Source: Ceratorhiza oryzae-sativae
Taxonomy: Eukaryota; Basidiomycota; Agaricomycetes; Cantharellales; Ceratobasidiaceae
Reading direction: 5' to 3'
DNA length: 64,000 bases
Assembly (NCBI GenBank): GCA_030998015.1
Contig: JARWMV010000250.1
Coordinates: 186,001-250,000 of the forward strand
The notes below the pieces were generated by a model. That model saw nothing but the letters and a program-made list of their open reading frames with translations. It did no database searches and had not been told where the DNA came from. Position numbers and translations under genes: made by a program. Shown here piece after piece: positions 54,549 through 64,000 of this stretch. Every line of letters begins with the position of its first letter. The first letter of the stretch is position 1.

Positions 54549-56617
54549 ATGCAAAGCCAAGTGCTCGACGTCTTGTCGAATCCGCTGTCGTCTGATCTAC
54601 TGCCTTGCTTTATCAACGGAGAGGCGCGAACGACTGCCCAGAGCTATCCCCGATTCGACCCCCATACCGGAGACCACCTGTTTGATGTATGTGCAGCAGA
54701 CCAGGACACTGTCCGAGAGGCGATCGAGTCTGCCCAGGCCGCGTTTCCAGGTTTGTGGTTCTTCCTGCTGATCCTTTGATGGGCGATCATACCGTATGTA
54801 GCATGGAGTGCGACGTCGCCCATCGAGCGACGAAAAATATTCCAAAACGTGATCCAAGTAATCGAAAAGCGAAGGCTCCAGATTGTCGAGCTCGGAGTGC
54901 GCGAGACAACCAACTCGGAAAATTGGTCAAATATCGACATCATGATTGCTCTTGCGGCGTGTGTACATTGTTTCGTGCACGCCATTCGCTAGACTCTAAT
55001 CGTCCCCCAAGGCTCGATGAACTCGCTAGCGCTGTCACCCAGCTCAAGTCCGAGATTGTACGACCAGCTCCCGGCCAGGAGGGGTACATCTTACGAGAGC
55101 CATTTGGTAAGGGTCCATTCCATTGGCGTTTTTTTTCATTAAGCGTTTCCCATGCAGGAGTCATCTTGGGAATTGCTCCCTGGAACGCGGCCTTTACTCT
55201 TGGCTGCCGCGCCATCTCAAACCCAATCGTAACTCTACCTAATCTCATCAAACGATCTCGACCGTTGATATTTCTCATCACAGATGGCCGGAAATACAGC
55301 GGTTCTGAAGACCTCGGAGCACTCGCCGCGCCTTCACATGGTAATTCCCCAAATCTTTGCTGAAGCCGGCCTTCCTCCTGGCGTTCTCAATGTTGTGCAT
55401 GTCGACCCAAAGGATGCACCCAGGGTGAGCATAATCCAACGTGTCATTCAACCTCGTCTCAACTCTGTGCAGATTACCGAAGCGATGATCGCGCACCCAG
55501 CAGTCCGCAAGGTCAACTTTACAGGTGGATCATATTTGAGCTGTCTGCCACTACATCGACTCAAACTTTGTTTCAGGATCGACTGCGGTAGGGGCCAAGA
55601 TTGCCGAGGTTTGCGGTCGTCACTTGAAGCCGGTTGTTCTGGAGCTGGGTGGAGCTGCTCCGTTTATTGTCCTCGACGACGCTGATATCGAACATGCCGT
55701 GAACAACGCTGTCCACGGTTCATTTTTCCATTCCGGTAGGTCACATTGTGAACTTTCTCGAGTCTGCCTTGATATATCGCATCAACAGGTCAAATTTGTA
55801 TGTCAAGCAAGTAAGTCATATCAGCAACCGTCCCGAGGCATCACCCCAACGCTGCCCAGCGTCATTCTGCTCCATGAGTCGATCGCCGAAGAGTTCATCT
55901 CGACCATGAAAACATACAACCTCGCCGCGTCAAGCTCCCCCTCATCAGCCTACCGCGGACTCTTCACACCTCAATCCGCCGAACGCGTCCGAAAACTCAT
56001 CAACGACGCACTCTCCAAAGGCGCCGTGCAAGCCATTCCATCCGCCTCTGAAACCCCCTCCGCCTCGCCGACCAACAACATTGTCCAACCGACCGTGCTT
56101 GACCGAGTCCCCGAATCCGCCACGATCGTGTCCGAAGAGATCTTCGGGCCGGCGGTGGCGGTTGTCCGATTCAAGGACGAGGCCGACGCGGTGAGGATTG
56201 CGAATGATCGGGAGTATGGGTTGTCGGCTGCGGTGTTTTCAAAGGATGTTGCGAGAGCGTTTAGGATTGCGAGGCAGATCGAGGTGAGTGTGTTGGTTCG
56301 GTTCGGTTTGAGGGATGGGCTGATGAGGTGGGGATAGTCTGGTGCGGTGCATATTAATGATTCGACGATCCATGATTATCCGACGTTGCCGCATGGAGGA
56401 TGGAAAAAGAGTGGGTGGGGGAGGTTCAATGGTGAGTGTTTTTGGATGTCAACGCAAGCGATCTTGCCAACTGATGTATATTAAACAGGACTTGAGGGTA
56501 TCAAGTAAGTCTACCATCGGAATATTGGACCAACTATCGCAACTGAACGACGTTTTTAGGGAGTTTACGCAGATCAAGGTTATCACAGTCAACGCGCTTC
56601 ACAAGTTCCCTGTATGA
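54549..56617 (+). CDS. Aldehyde dehydrogenase (salicylaldehyde/vanillin dehydrogenase-like)
   Basis: NAD(P)-dependent oxidation of an aldehyde to its acid. Start MQSQVLDVLSNPLSSDLLPC. Motifs in order: AAFP then WSATSPIERRKIFQNVI, GVILGIAPWNAAFTLGCRAI, MAGNTAVLKTSEHSPRL, KPVVLELGGAAPFIVL (general-base Glu). The catalytic Cys is restored only when the intron after FFHSG is removed (GQICMSS, exon starting about 55790). Then SEEIFGPAVAVVRFKDE and VHINDSTIHDYPTLPHGGWK, ending KVITVNALHKFPV. Nine or ten small introns. The HINDSTIHDxPTLPHGG end is that of fungal ALDHs annotated as salicylaldehyde or vanillin dehydrogenases; true substrate unknown. Exon structure around 55800-55860 is uncertain. Confidence 0.88.
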
Positions 56618-57063
56618 GATTCGTGTAGTCAGTTGGTTCAATCAAACGACGCCGATTGAGGGATTCACCCAACACTGCAGGCGTCATGTGACCGGTACCA
56701 TGTGTGAAAATTGAATATACTCGTAGCGCATATACTCAATTCAGCTATGCCCTTTCGACTTGTAGCATTTGGTTCGATAGATAGTGTCTGTACACACCCG
56801 TCCAACTTGCGAATATTCAGCATATAAAAATAGGCTTTACGAACCTCTCGAATCAAACGGTTATTGAGTGGATTGCAGGTGTGTAGTGCATGCTCCTAGT
56901 CAACGGGACCTAAAGGTTCTGTTCCTCACAACGTCAAAAAGAGGCATGAATCGTCATGCAAGACGGCTCAGCTGGCCAGTCCCAGGCTATCTTTTTGGAC
57001 ATTGCAGTGCCCATTACGGGCCATCTCGTGCAGAGAGGTTTCGAAGGAGTTAGTATTGTATAT
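56618..57063. other. Intergenic
   Basis: No gene seen; small ORFs only. Confidence 0.3.
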
Positions 57064-57201
57064 ACTTAGCTCAACTACGAAGGTAGAGAACTTGTATTGA
57101 CTGTACCTAGTAACGTATATGCTACAGGATACACTAAGCGAAAGAAAATTAACAGGAACACAGAACAATATACCTTGGCTCAACCATGAAGGTAGGGAAC
57201 T
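57064..57201 (-). repeat. Dispersed non-coding repeat (29-bp pair), copy 2
   Basis: Two 29-bp copies (57064-57092, 57173-57201) in inverted orientation to the pair at 38900-39040, 109 bp apart. The outer context TCTCTCCTTAGTTC is also shared. Confidence 0.65.
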
Positions 57202-57845
57202 AAGGAGAGAAAATTTGCCGTCGGGGCATACGAAATCAAGAAAAGCGTAAACAACTACAAACATTCAGCATAGATGAACGGACAAAGATTGTAATTCCAA
57301 CAGGCCAAAGCTCTCTTCCTACGTTAGGCGCTAAATCCAGCCCATAGGTGATTGGAATGACGAGAACACGGGCGCCAACATTCGGATGACAAAATCGTGG
57401 CCATCGGTTTCGGCTCAGGTGTACCCAGCCATGAAAGCCACGTCTGATATTACTGATTTGGGAAAGAGGCAGTTAAAACGTGACAGGCCAGGGCGTTGTA
57501 GATGTTGCAAGTGAGAGACTGTGGTCCAAGCGGGGCTAGCACCGACGAGTCGGGCCAACTATCCCGGCAATGCAACTGCCTATTCTGGCCTAGCCCGACT
57601 CCGGATGCTCGAAAGCCTCTGTTCTGCGCGGGGTGCCGCTCTGCGCCGACCGACGTGATGTCACAGAACCAAATACTCTTGGACCATCGGGTGTTTTGAC
57701 TGCGGTAAATATAAAGTGTGGCTCGGCCGGGTGCCTCTGGCAATCGTCTCCTCACGCTGTTGATCCCCCGCTCTCTGGTAGAGTGTTTGGGTGGTTTCTT
57801 TCGTTAAATTTATACTCATATTTCACTTCGATCCTTACGATAGAA
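57202..57845. other. Intergenic upstream of the zinc-finger-like gene
   Basis: No gene seen; contains the promoter of the next gene. Confidence 0.3.
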
Positions 57846-59668
57846 ATGTTTTTCCGACAAGACGACCCTCACGATCTCCTTCCCCAACCCGACCCGAGCT
57901 GGACTTGGCTGAATGACACCACTACAGCGTCGGCATCGCTCAATCATCGCGACACGTTATTTGATGGTTCACAAGATTCCGACCGTAGGATGCAGGAACT
58001 CCTATCCCAAGGTAAGTCTTGAATCACCCTCTATTTCATGAGCCCTTGCTTACGCTGCAGGAAAGATCACCAAAGTCTCATCCCCGAGCTAAACTCTCTT
58101 GTCAGTGATGTCAATGCGGACGTCGAATGCCGTCCACTTGGATTCGACGATCAGTCGTTCCATTCACTCATCGATCAAGGTTTGTCTAGCCAGGGCAACT
58201 CCATGGACGCTAGGCTGATTATAAACTAAATCAAGCTATACTTTCAACCAATGTCGCCTATTCAGAGCCTCAATTGACGACGTACACTGCTCTACCAGAC
58301 GGTGAGCCTCTATTCCCGAGCTATATTCAAACCTTAATTCTCGTGCTACACTAGCTGATCACGCCAACAACTTGCCACCGGCTCCTCATAACGTCCCATA
58401 CGTTGACGGTAAGTCGGCTCTGATACGCATAGATCGCAGTAGCTCAAATAAATTGTTCCCCTAGATTGTGCCCCACTTGCTACGCTTGCTCAGCAGAAGC
58501 AACCGAATTTCGCTTTGGTCCAAGGTGAGTCGACTCTGGTCAGCTTGCAACACTTGGTTAATGTATTCGACCAGACTCCAGGGTTACGTATAGCGCGATC
58601 AACTCTTCCGATGCCTTCAATGCCTTTGTTGGTGAGTCTTTCAGTTCAAGCATGTTTGCTCGAGCTCAACCTTCGTATTAGCTCCCAGCATTACCTTGCC
58701 AACTCAGGGTCTCGCCTCGGCCAACATACCCCTTGAACTCCAAGGTGCCGTATTTCCGAGTACTTTGCAGGGGTCATGCTCTTCTATGGCATATAATCAA
58801 GCTGGCTCCCGGGCTTTCAATCCGGCGCTGATGTCTGAGTTCGATGCGGTTCCTCGTGCATTGGCCCATTTTCAATTCCCGGTGGCGCCCCACAGACCCG
58901 TCGCTCCGTACCCTCGCACCAATAACAACCATCGTACTTGGCCAATTCGGTGCTCGTATCCACCCAGTCGCATGGCTCGTTTTTCGCCCTACACGACCGG
59001 TCAGCGCGCACATACTGCCACCCCAGCCCAGCCTCCATACCTTGCCTATCAACTTGCGCGAGAGGTCTGGACCGACGGGCCTAGTCATGCCTTGGATGTT
59101 CCGAGTACGCCTCCCATCCCGATATTTGGCTCGCCGTACAATGTGCCCCCGACCTGGGGCCAACCACTTGCGCCGGAATATCTCCCAGTTCCCGGCAATA
59201 CTAGCCATTCTGGTGTCAATCTGCCTGCTGATGAATCCTCCGCTCTCACGCCCAATGAAACCGTCGACACCATGGCATCATCACGGGCAATTGTTGAGTA
59301 TTATGCGCCAACCAAAGGAGTCCTGGGTTTTCTTTGCAACTTCAGAAGAAGTTCTCAAGAATTACAAGAAGCAACCGAGTGCTTCGCAGCGTCTCCGCTG
59401 CCAGTACCTGGATCCCATGTGCGGTATCTATTGCTACAACTCGGCCTGCCGCAATACCGACGGTACCTCGAAGAACAAGAAATGCTCTAAGAAAGGTTTC
59501 GTCATGGAAGACCTTCACGAGTATATCAGGCACTTGTGGTTGCACCGTGAACGCGAAAGGAAGATGAAGCTCTCGCCCAACATACGTACGAAATGGAATG
59601 ATGATGTACTCGACGCTCAGAAGACTCTTGACGATGTGGCAGGTGTGGTTTATCCGGATTATGTATGA
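57846..59668 (+). CDS. Zinc-finger-like protein, probable transcription factor
   Basis: Start MFFRQDDPHDLLPQPDPSWT. Several short exons separated by clean introns (first at about 58013-58061; others near 58180, 58300, 58410 and 58525), giving a disordered Pro/Ser-rich N-terminal half. The C-terminal part has Cys/His (RLRCQYLDPMCGIYCYNSAC, KGFVMEDLHEYIRHLWLHRE) resembling a divergent C2H2 finger. It ends GVVYPDYV. The frame shifts by one near 59315 (an AAA run) between the Pro-rich part and the finger, so either a missed intron or a base error. DNA binding is inferred. Confidence 0.5.
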
Positions 59669-60646
59669 TGATTGTGCGCTTTCGTGTTTCTTGTCCCGCA
59701 ATCGTGTTTATCGCTCATTTATTTCCCTTTCCCTAATTTTGCTCCCCATCGCTTTCTATGTGATCCTTTATTTCTCGCCCGTTGACACACACTCATGCTA
59801 TCATATTCCAATGCTTATACAAGTTTTGCTGTTACATTCAAATAGACTAACTTTTTTTGGGTCCGCAAAAGAAGTTATTGTCCTTCGCGGCTAAGTTTCA
59901 GGTCGCGCCGAATTGCTCGGGAATCACCCTTTGCGACGAATCGGGTCACAACTTGGTGGCTGGCAATGCGCTTGCGAGAGTTTGGCATCGTGTGACTTGC
60001 ATCGCTCGAAAACGATCGTATTCAATTGGAAACCGTTTTTTCTGGAAATTCAGGATGAGCAAATCGCAGTAGTTCCATGTAAATGAGCTAAATATTGGTA
60101 GAAGTTTCAGAATGCATGGCTCTGATATGGAGCCATTAACATAGCCAGGAATATCCGCATTTCAGTGAAACCAGATGGAAGATAAAGTGAAATACTTGTT
60201 TACACACTTTGACACACCTTTGAAAATCCGGTGAAATGCATAAAAATCGACTGCGTGGTCGGTAATATGCTTTATTTTTCAAGATTTAATGCTGAACTCC
60301 CGCGTGAAATGGTTTACGGTGATATCAACAAGGAATATATAGTAGGCAAACCCGAAAGGAAGAACCTCGGCCTTTCGTGCAGTGATAAATGTCAATGGTT
60401 AGCATCTATTTGGCTCGTGTTATCCCTCTTTTATGCTGTGATCGTCGGCGCGTCTATAAATGCAGAAATCCTGGGTGTGGAGCCAAGGAACCCTGATGAG
60501 TCACCATGAGTCAGCAAACACAGATCTATGATTAGCTTTTGACCACGACGAGGATGGCGGGCGGGCACGCTTCCTCGCGAGTCGGTAGGATATTTAGATA
60601 TTTAAATGCACACTTGTTAATTAAATAGTTTGCAGACTCCGGCTCG
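59669..60646. other. Intergenic
   Basis: A 92-codon ORF at 60231-60509 with one hydrophobic stretch has no support. Otherwise nothing seen. Confidence 0.35.
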
Positions 60647-63008
60647 ATGAAGTTTCGCCCAGTTGTTGCTTCGGGACGCAGGCCGGCATCATCAACTCCC
60701 AGCCGACCGGGTCCTTCTGTCGCCTCGACACCATCCAGACAGAATAACTCGACCCCCCAATCTTCTGTGCCCTACTATGGACTGAATAGTGGCTCTGACA
60801 CCGACGGGCCATCCACGGCCCCACCAGCACCTCGGGCGGTTGTTCGTATTGCTCCAGGATCGTCGAGAACCATCTCTGCTCAGCCAAACCCGAGTATTGG
60901 ACTCCCCACTACCCCTATCTCGGCTTTATCGACCCCGCAGGCTACATCCGGTTCCATAACTTCATCTGGTGTTCCACTCGGAGCTTCCGAGACCAATCAA
61001 TCTCGTATCGCCTCCTCTCGGCCCATCAGACCCGTCCCTCGCCCAGTGTTTGTAGCACCCCCACGACCTCCTACGGATGCGCCTCACACAACTCAAACTC
61101 CACCACCAATACTAGTCCCAGATGCAGTGCTCCCGTCGCCTCCAGCAACTCAGGCGCCCGAAGCTGCTAACCAATCTCTGCCCGGTCCTTCTTCACCCCG
61201 CAATGCACGGTCTATTGCCATCGGTCGCACCCGTCATACGATGGAGACCGAGCTGCCCACGCCGCCGGCCTCGCAACCTGACCCATTCTTCCCGCTCGAC
61301 CCGAGCCTTGATGGTCTAGTTACAAAAATGGGATTCCCAATGGCTGAGTTGGAGGCACCGGAGGTGGGGGCATCTACCCTAGTGCCTATGCCGCCTCATC
61401 CCCCCGGAGACACCCCGACCGCCCCTATGCCCCAAGGGATGGATCACATGCTTCCACCGCCATCGTTACCACTCGAGGAGGCTCAGTCGGATGGCTCAAC
61501 TACAGGCGAGCCATCTGCGTCTACCAAGAAACGGCGAGCATACCGCACAGCCAAACCTAGTGGCGAAGGCCAGTCGAAGAGGAAACGACGGGTAAGATCT
61601 CGCCCCCGATCTTTATTCTTGGGTGATTAACACATTGCTGCAGAGACGTTCCGAAGCCGCGTCAAACGAACACACCGAGGACGATGCAGACGAGGAAACA
61701 TCAAAACGGCCGAAGAGGAAGCGCGGCAGAAAATCAGGAACTAACACAAGAAAAGTGGTCACGTTGGAGGACCGAATCAGCGCGGTGGAGAGGCAAGCTG
61801 CTGAGGCGGCAGAACAGGGGACTCTTAGTGAGTCTGCTATATTTGGTATTTACACTGTGCTGACACCGGCCCAAGGCGAGCCTCTGGATCCGACAAACGC
61901 CACCATGGCGTCACTCTGTGACGCTGATCTCCCAACTGGGCGGGTAAGCTCCAAGTTCTTGGAAAAGGGAATCGCATATGTCAAGGTGTGTTTCATTCGT
62001 GAAAATGTGAGCCATATATTTACGAGGCCCACTCAGCATGTCGAAGAGCGCAGGAAACGCATTATGGAACGCACTGCCGAACGGCTCAAGAGACTTCGCG
62101 CAAGCGGCCTTGATCCAGACAACCCGAAGCACCCTCCCGCCAAGAAACCTGAGCCTACACCCGCGCCCGAACCAGCCGCAGACAACCCCGACCCTAGTGC
62201 ATCAACCTCCAACCTCTTACGAGAACTCGGCGCGTCCCTCTCTCCCGAACCCGAACCCGCCCCAGCCGAAACATTTGCAGAATCGTCTGCAGCGCCCCAG
62301 ATTCGATTCGTAAACGGCGAGATGGTACTCGACGAGGAGTCTCAGTTTTACGACCGCGCCGCAGGAGCCCAGCAGGACGAAGACTCGATGGTGATCGTGG
62401 ACGAGGCAGATTCGACTCGGTTCTCCAACTCGGCGAGTTTTGCGAAGCGGGAAGGTGCGCGCGGCTCGAGATGGACCGCAGACGAGACCGAGTTGTTCTA
62501 CTGGGTGAGTTGGGACTACCGAGGTGGATGTGTGGGCGGCTGATCGTGATGAGTGGTAGTGTCTGAGTGCGTTTGGCGAGGACTACGAGAATATCGCGAG
62601 GTACCTGGGCCGGACGCCTGGGCAGTGCAAGAACAAGACCAAGGCGGAAGACCGGAAAGGAAACGAAAAGCGAATCACAATGGCGATCAAGACTCGGATA
62701 CCCCTTGGTATGTTTCCATATACACGAACAATATCCAGCATTAAGCGAAACGGCGCGCAGATCTGGAAGAGTTTGGGCGAATCACGGGTCGAGACTTTTC
62801 AGGTCCCCCACCAGAGATTCGAGCACCTGCCGCTCCACCAACGACTGAGCAAGAGGAACAGATAGAACCGGCGATGGTGGGAGCCAAAGCCAGGGACTCA
62901 CGCTCTGCTCCGAGCAGTCCACGCAGGAAAGGAAAGGTACAACTGAGACACGAGGAGGAGGAAGTCATGACGCTGGAGGAGTATGAGCGGGACGGCAAGG
63001 ACGATTGA
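60647..63008 (+). CDS. BDP1: Transcription factor TFIIIB subunit Bdp1 (B'')
   Basis: Core RNA polymerase III initiation factor, acting with TBP and Brf1. A long Pro/Ser-rich N-terminus, then VTLEDRISAVERQAAEAAEQ, EERRKRIMERTAERLKRLRA, and the SANT/Myb domain: RGSRWTADETELFYW, then CLSAFGEDYENIARYLGRTP, QCKNKTKAEDRKGNEKRITM. The tail is acidic, VMTLEEYERDGKDD. Introns: 61592-61643; probably 61990-62040 (GTGTGT..CTCAG, 51 bases, in frame either way); about 62503-62559 inside the SANT domain; and about 62707-62759. Start at the first ATG (MKFRPVVASGRRP). Single-copy and intact. Confidence 0.92.
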
Positions 63009-63046
63009 TCGGTTGAGGATGGTGCGATGTTCGTAATTTTATGCCA

Positions 63047-64000
63047 TTAATCAATAAGTTGGATTATTTCTGCCAGATCACTCTCAACTATGATCCTCTG
63101 TGCGACAGAGACGTCCTGTTTTTTTAGGAGTGGCGCCAAATAAGGGTCAGCAATACAAAAATGTACCCAAACGCGACGCATAGAATTGCTATCGGCACTG
63201 GGCTCCACAAGAAAAAGAGGATCACGGCGAGCTTCACGCCACCTGTCCAAGTTTTGGCAGAAAAGAAGCAATTTAAATTGCGTAGATGACCTTGAAATGA
63301 GCCCATTCACCTGCTCCGAAAACGCGGTATGTCCCAAGTTTAAGGAGTGACCTGTCCGACAAGGATCGGGCTGAGCCATTATGATAGGTCCAACTTTTCG
63401 ATCGTCAACGGAGACTGACTCATCAAGGTTTAAGATTTTGACAGGATGAAGCCGCATATACGACAACATGGATGAACGACCTTGACATTGTTTCCATGGA
63501 TAAAACTGTGATACAGCACTACAGCCAATAGCTACACCCCCGTTTCGATTCTTTCATCACGTTACTGCTCGTCACCGTCTCGTTGAACCTATCCACATCG
63601 CTAGATGCACTATTTCTTCCTGCGTGCTCCACCCCTGCAGCTGCAGGCAAGTCAATGGGTTCGGCACTGACGAAGCGAGCACCAAACTGTTCTTTGATCG
63701 CCTGGAGACTCGCCACCCATCCAGGAGTCTCGGTTTCCGAGTCTTCCCCTTGAGTAGCAAGATCTGCCTGTAAACCGGAGCTTGCGTGGTAAAAATTTAC
63801 CGCAAGCTGCATGGTGTGGAGTACACTATCAACCTCTAAGTCCCTTTCAAGGCACTCCGCCACATGATCCAGGACGGAGTTACCGTAGGTGGAGCCCCAT
63901 CTTGGTTTGTCGGTTCAATGTTCACGAACTCTTCCTTGCAATAGATAGCAAGCTGGAGCGTTGACCGGCGCCTTTGGATATCGTACCTGCTTGGGAGTAT
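63047..64000 (-). CDS. Unknown gene, incomplete at the window edge
   Basis: Minus-strand ORF at 63519-63863 continues upstream in frame past its first Met (TYGNSVLDHVAECLERDLEV), suggesting the true start is outside the window. A further ORF at 63047-63469 may be a later exon. No domain recognised. Confidence 0.3.

Noticed and set aside
60231..60509. 92-codon plus ORF with a hydrophobic stretch
   Set aside because: AT-rich intergenic context, no homology signal, no intron or promoter support.

Overview
The window is eukaryotic and fungal. The genes carry short introns (about 45-60 bases, GT..AG), the transposon families are those common in mushroom-forming fungi, and the gene set (UTP11, mitochondrial seryl-tRNA synthetase, BDP1, an Lsb5-like VHS protein, a GH53 galactanase) is that of an ascomycete or basidiomycete. 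The style best fits an Agaricomycete, possibly a Rhizoctonia/Ceratobasidium-type plant-associated fungus; that placement is inference.

Layout. 1-5.6 kb: a single-domain cyanovirin-N homology (CVNH) gene, a doubtful ORF, UTP11 (four exons) and a double-CVNH gene, all on the minus strand. 5.6-32.7 kb: one DNA transposon (element D, DDE transposase, 315-bp terminal inverted repeats) stuffed with later insertions. These are a solo LTR (6408-7708), a 143-bp hAT MITE (8253-8395), a 5.5-kb hAT element (C, 9762-15291) and a Ty3/gypsy chromovirus (A, 15327-32500). Element A is split in its gag by a second gypsy element (B, 19889-30111). Most joints are defined to the base by target-site duplications (TSDs). 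32.7-36.6 kb: a CpG-poor block with a second hAT MITE, an inverted repeat and a decayed double-CVNH paralogue. 37-63 kb: gene-rich DNA with an F-box protein, mitochondrial SerRS, GH53 galactanase, an unknown membrane protein, the VHS/GAT protein, a RecQ-like helicase pseudogene, two unknown genes, an aldehyde dehydrogenase, a zinc-finger-like protein, BDP1 and a partial unknown gene.

Main discovery candidate. Retroelement B carries, between its pol and 3' LTR, a 387-codon ORF on the same strand with all the motifs of a CRESS-DNA-virus (geminivirus/genomovirus-like) Rep: rolling-circle motifs I-III, a GRS-like motif, Walker A, Walker B and motif C. A small spliced Cys-rich gene runs divergently from it across an intergenic region with 61-bp direct repeats. 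This makes an ambisense cassette of about 2.6 kb, the size and layout of a CRESS genome, trapped inside an LTR retrotransposon. B also has an unknown ORF after pol, and A has an unknown zinc-knuckle/coiled-coil ORF before gag. Both elements appear to self-prime like Tf1.

History. The older layers (D, C and the 32.5-36.6 kb block) have lost CpG by C-to-T/G-to-A change, shown base by base where D's two terminal repeats differ. A and B keep CpG, and the six differences between A's LTRs are all at CpG sites. This points to methylation-driven decay of silenced transposon DNA.
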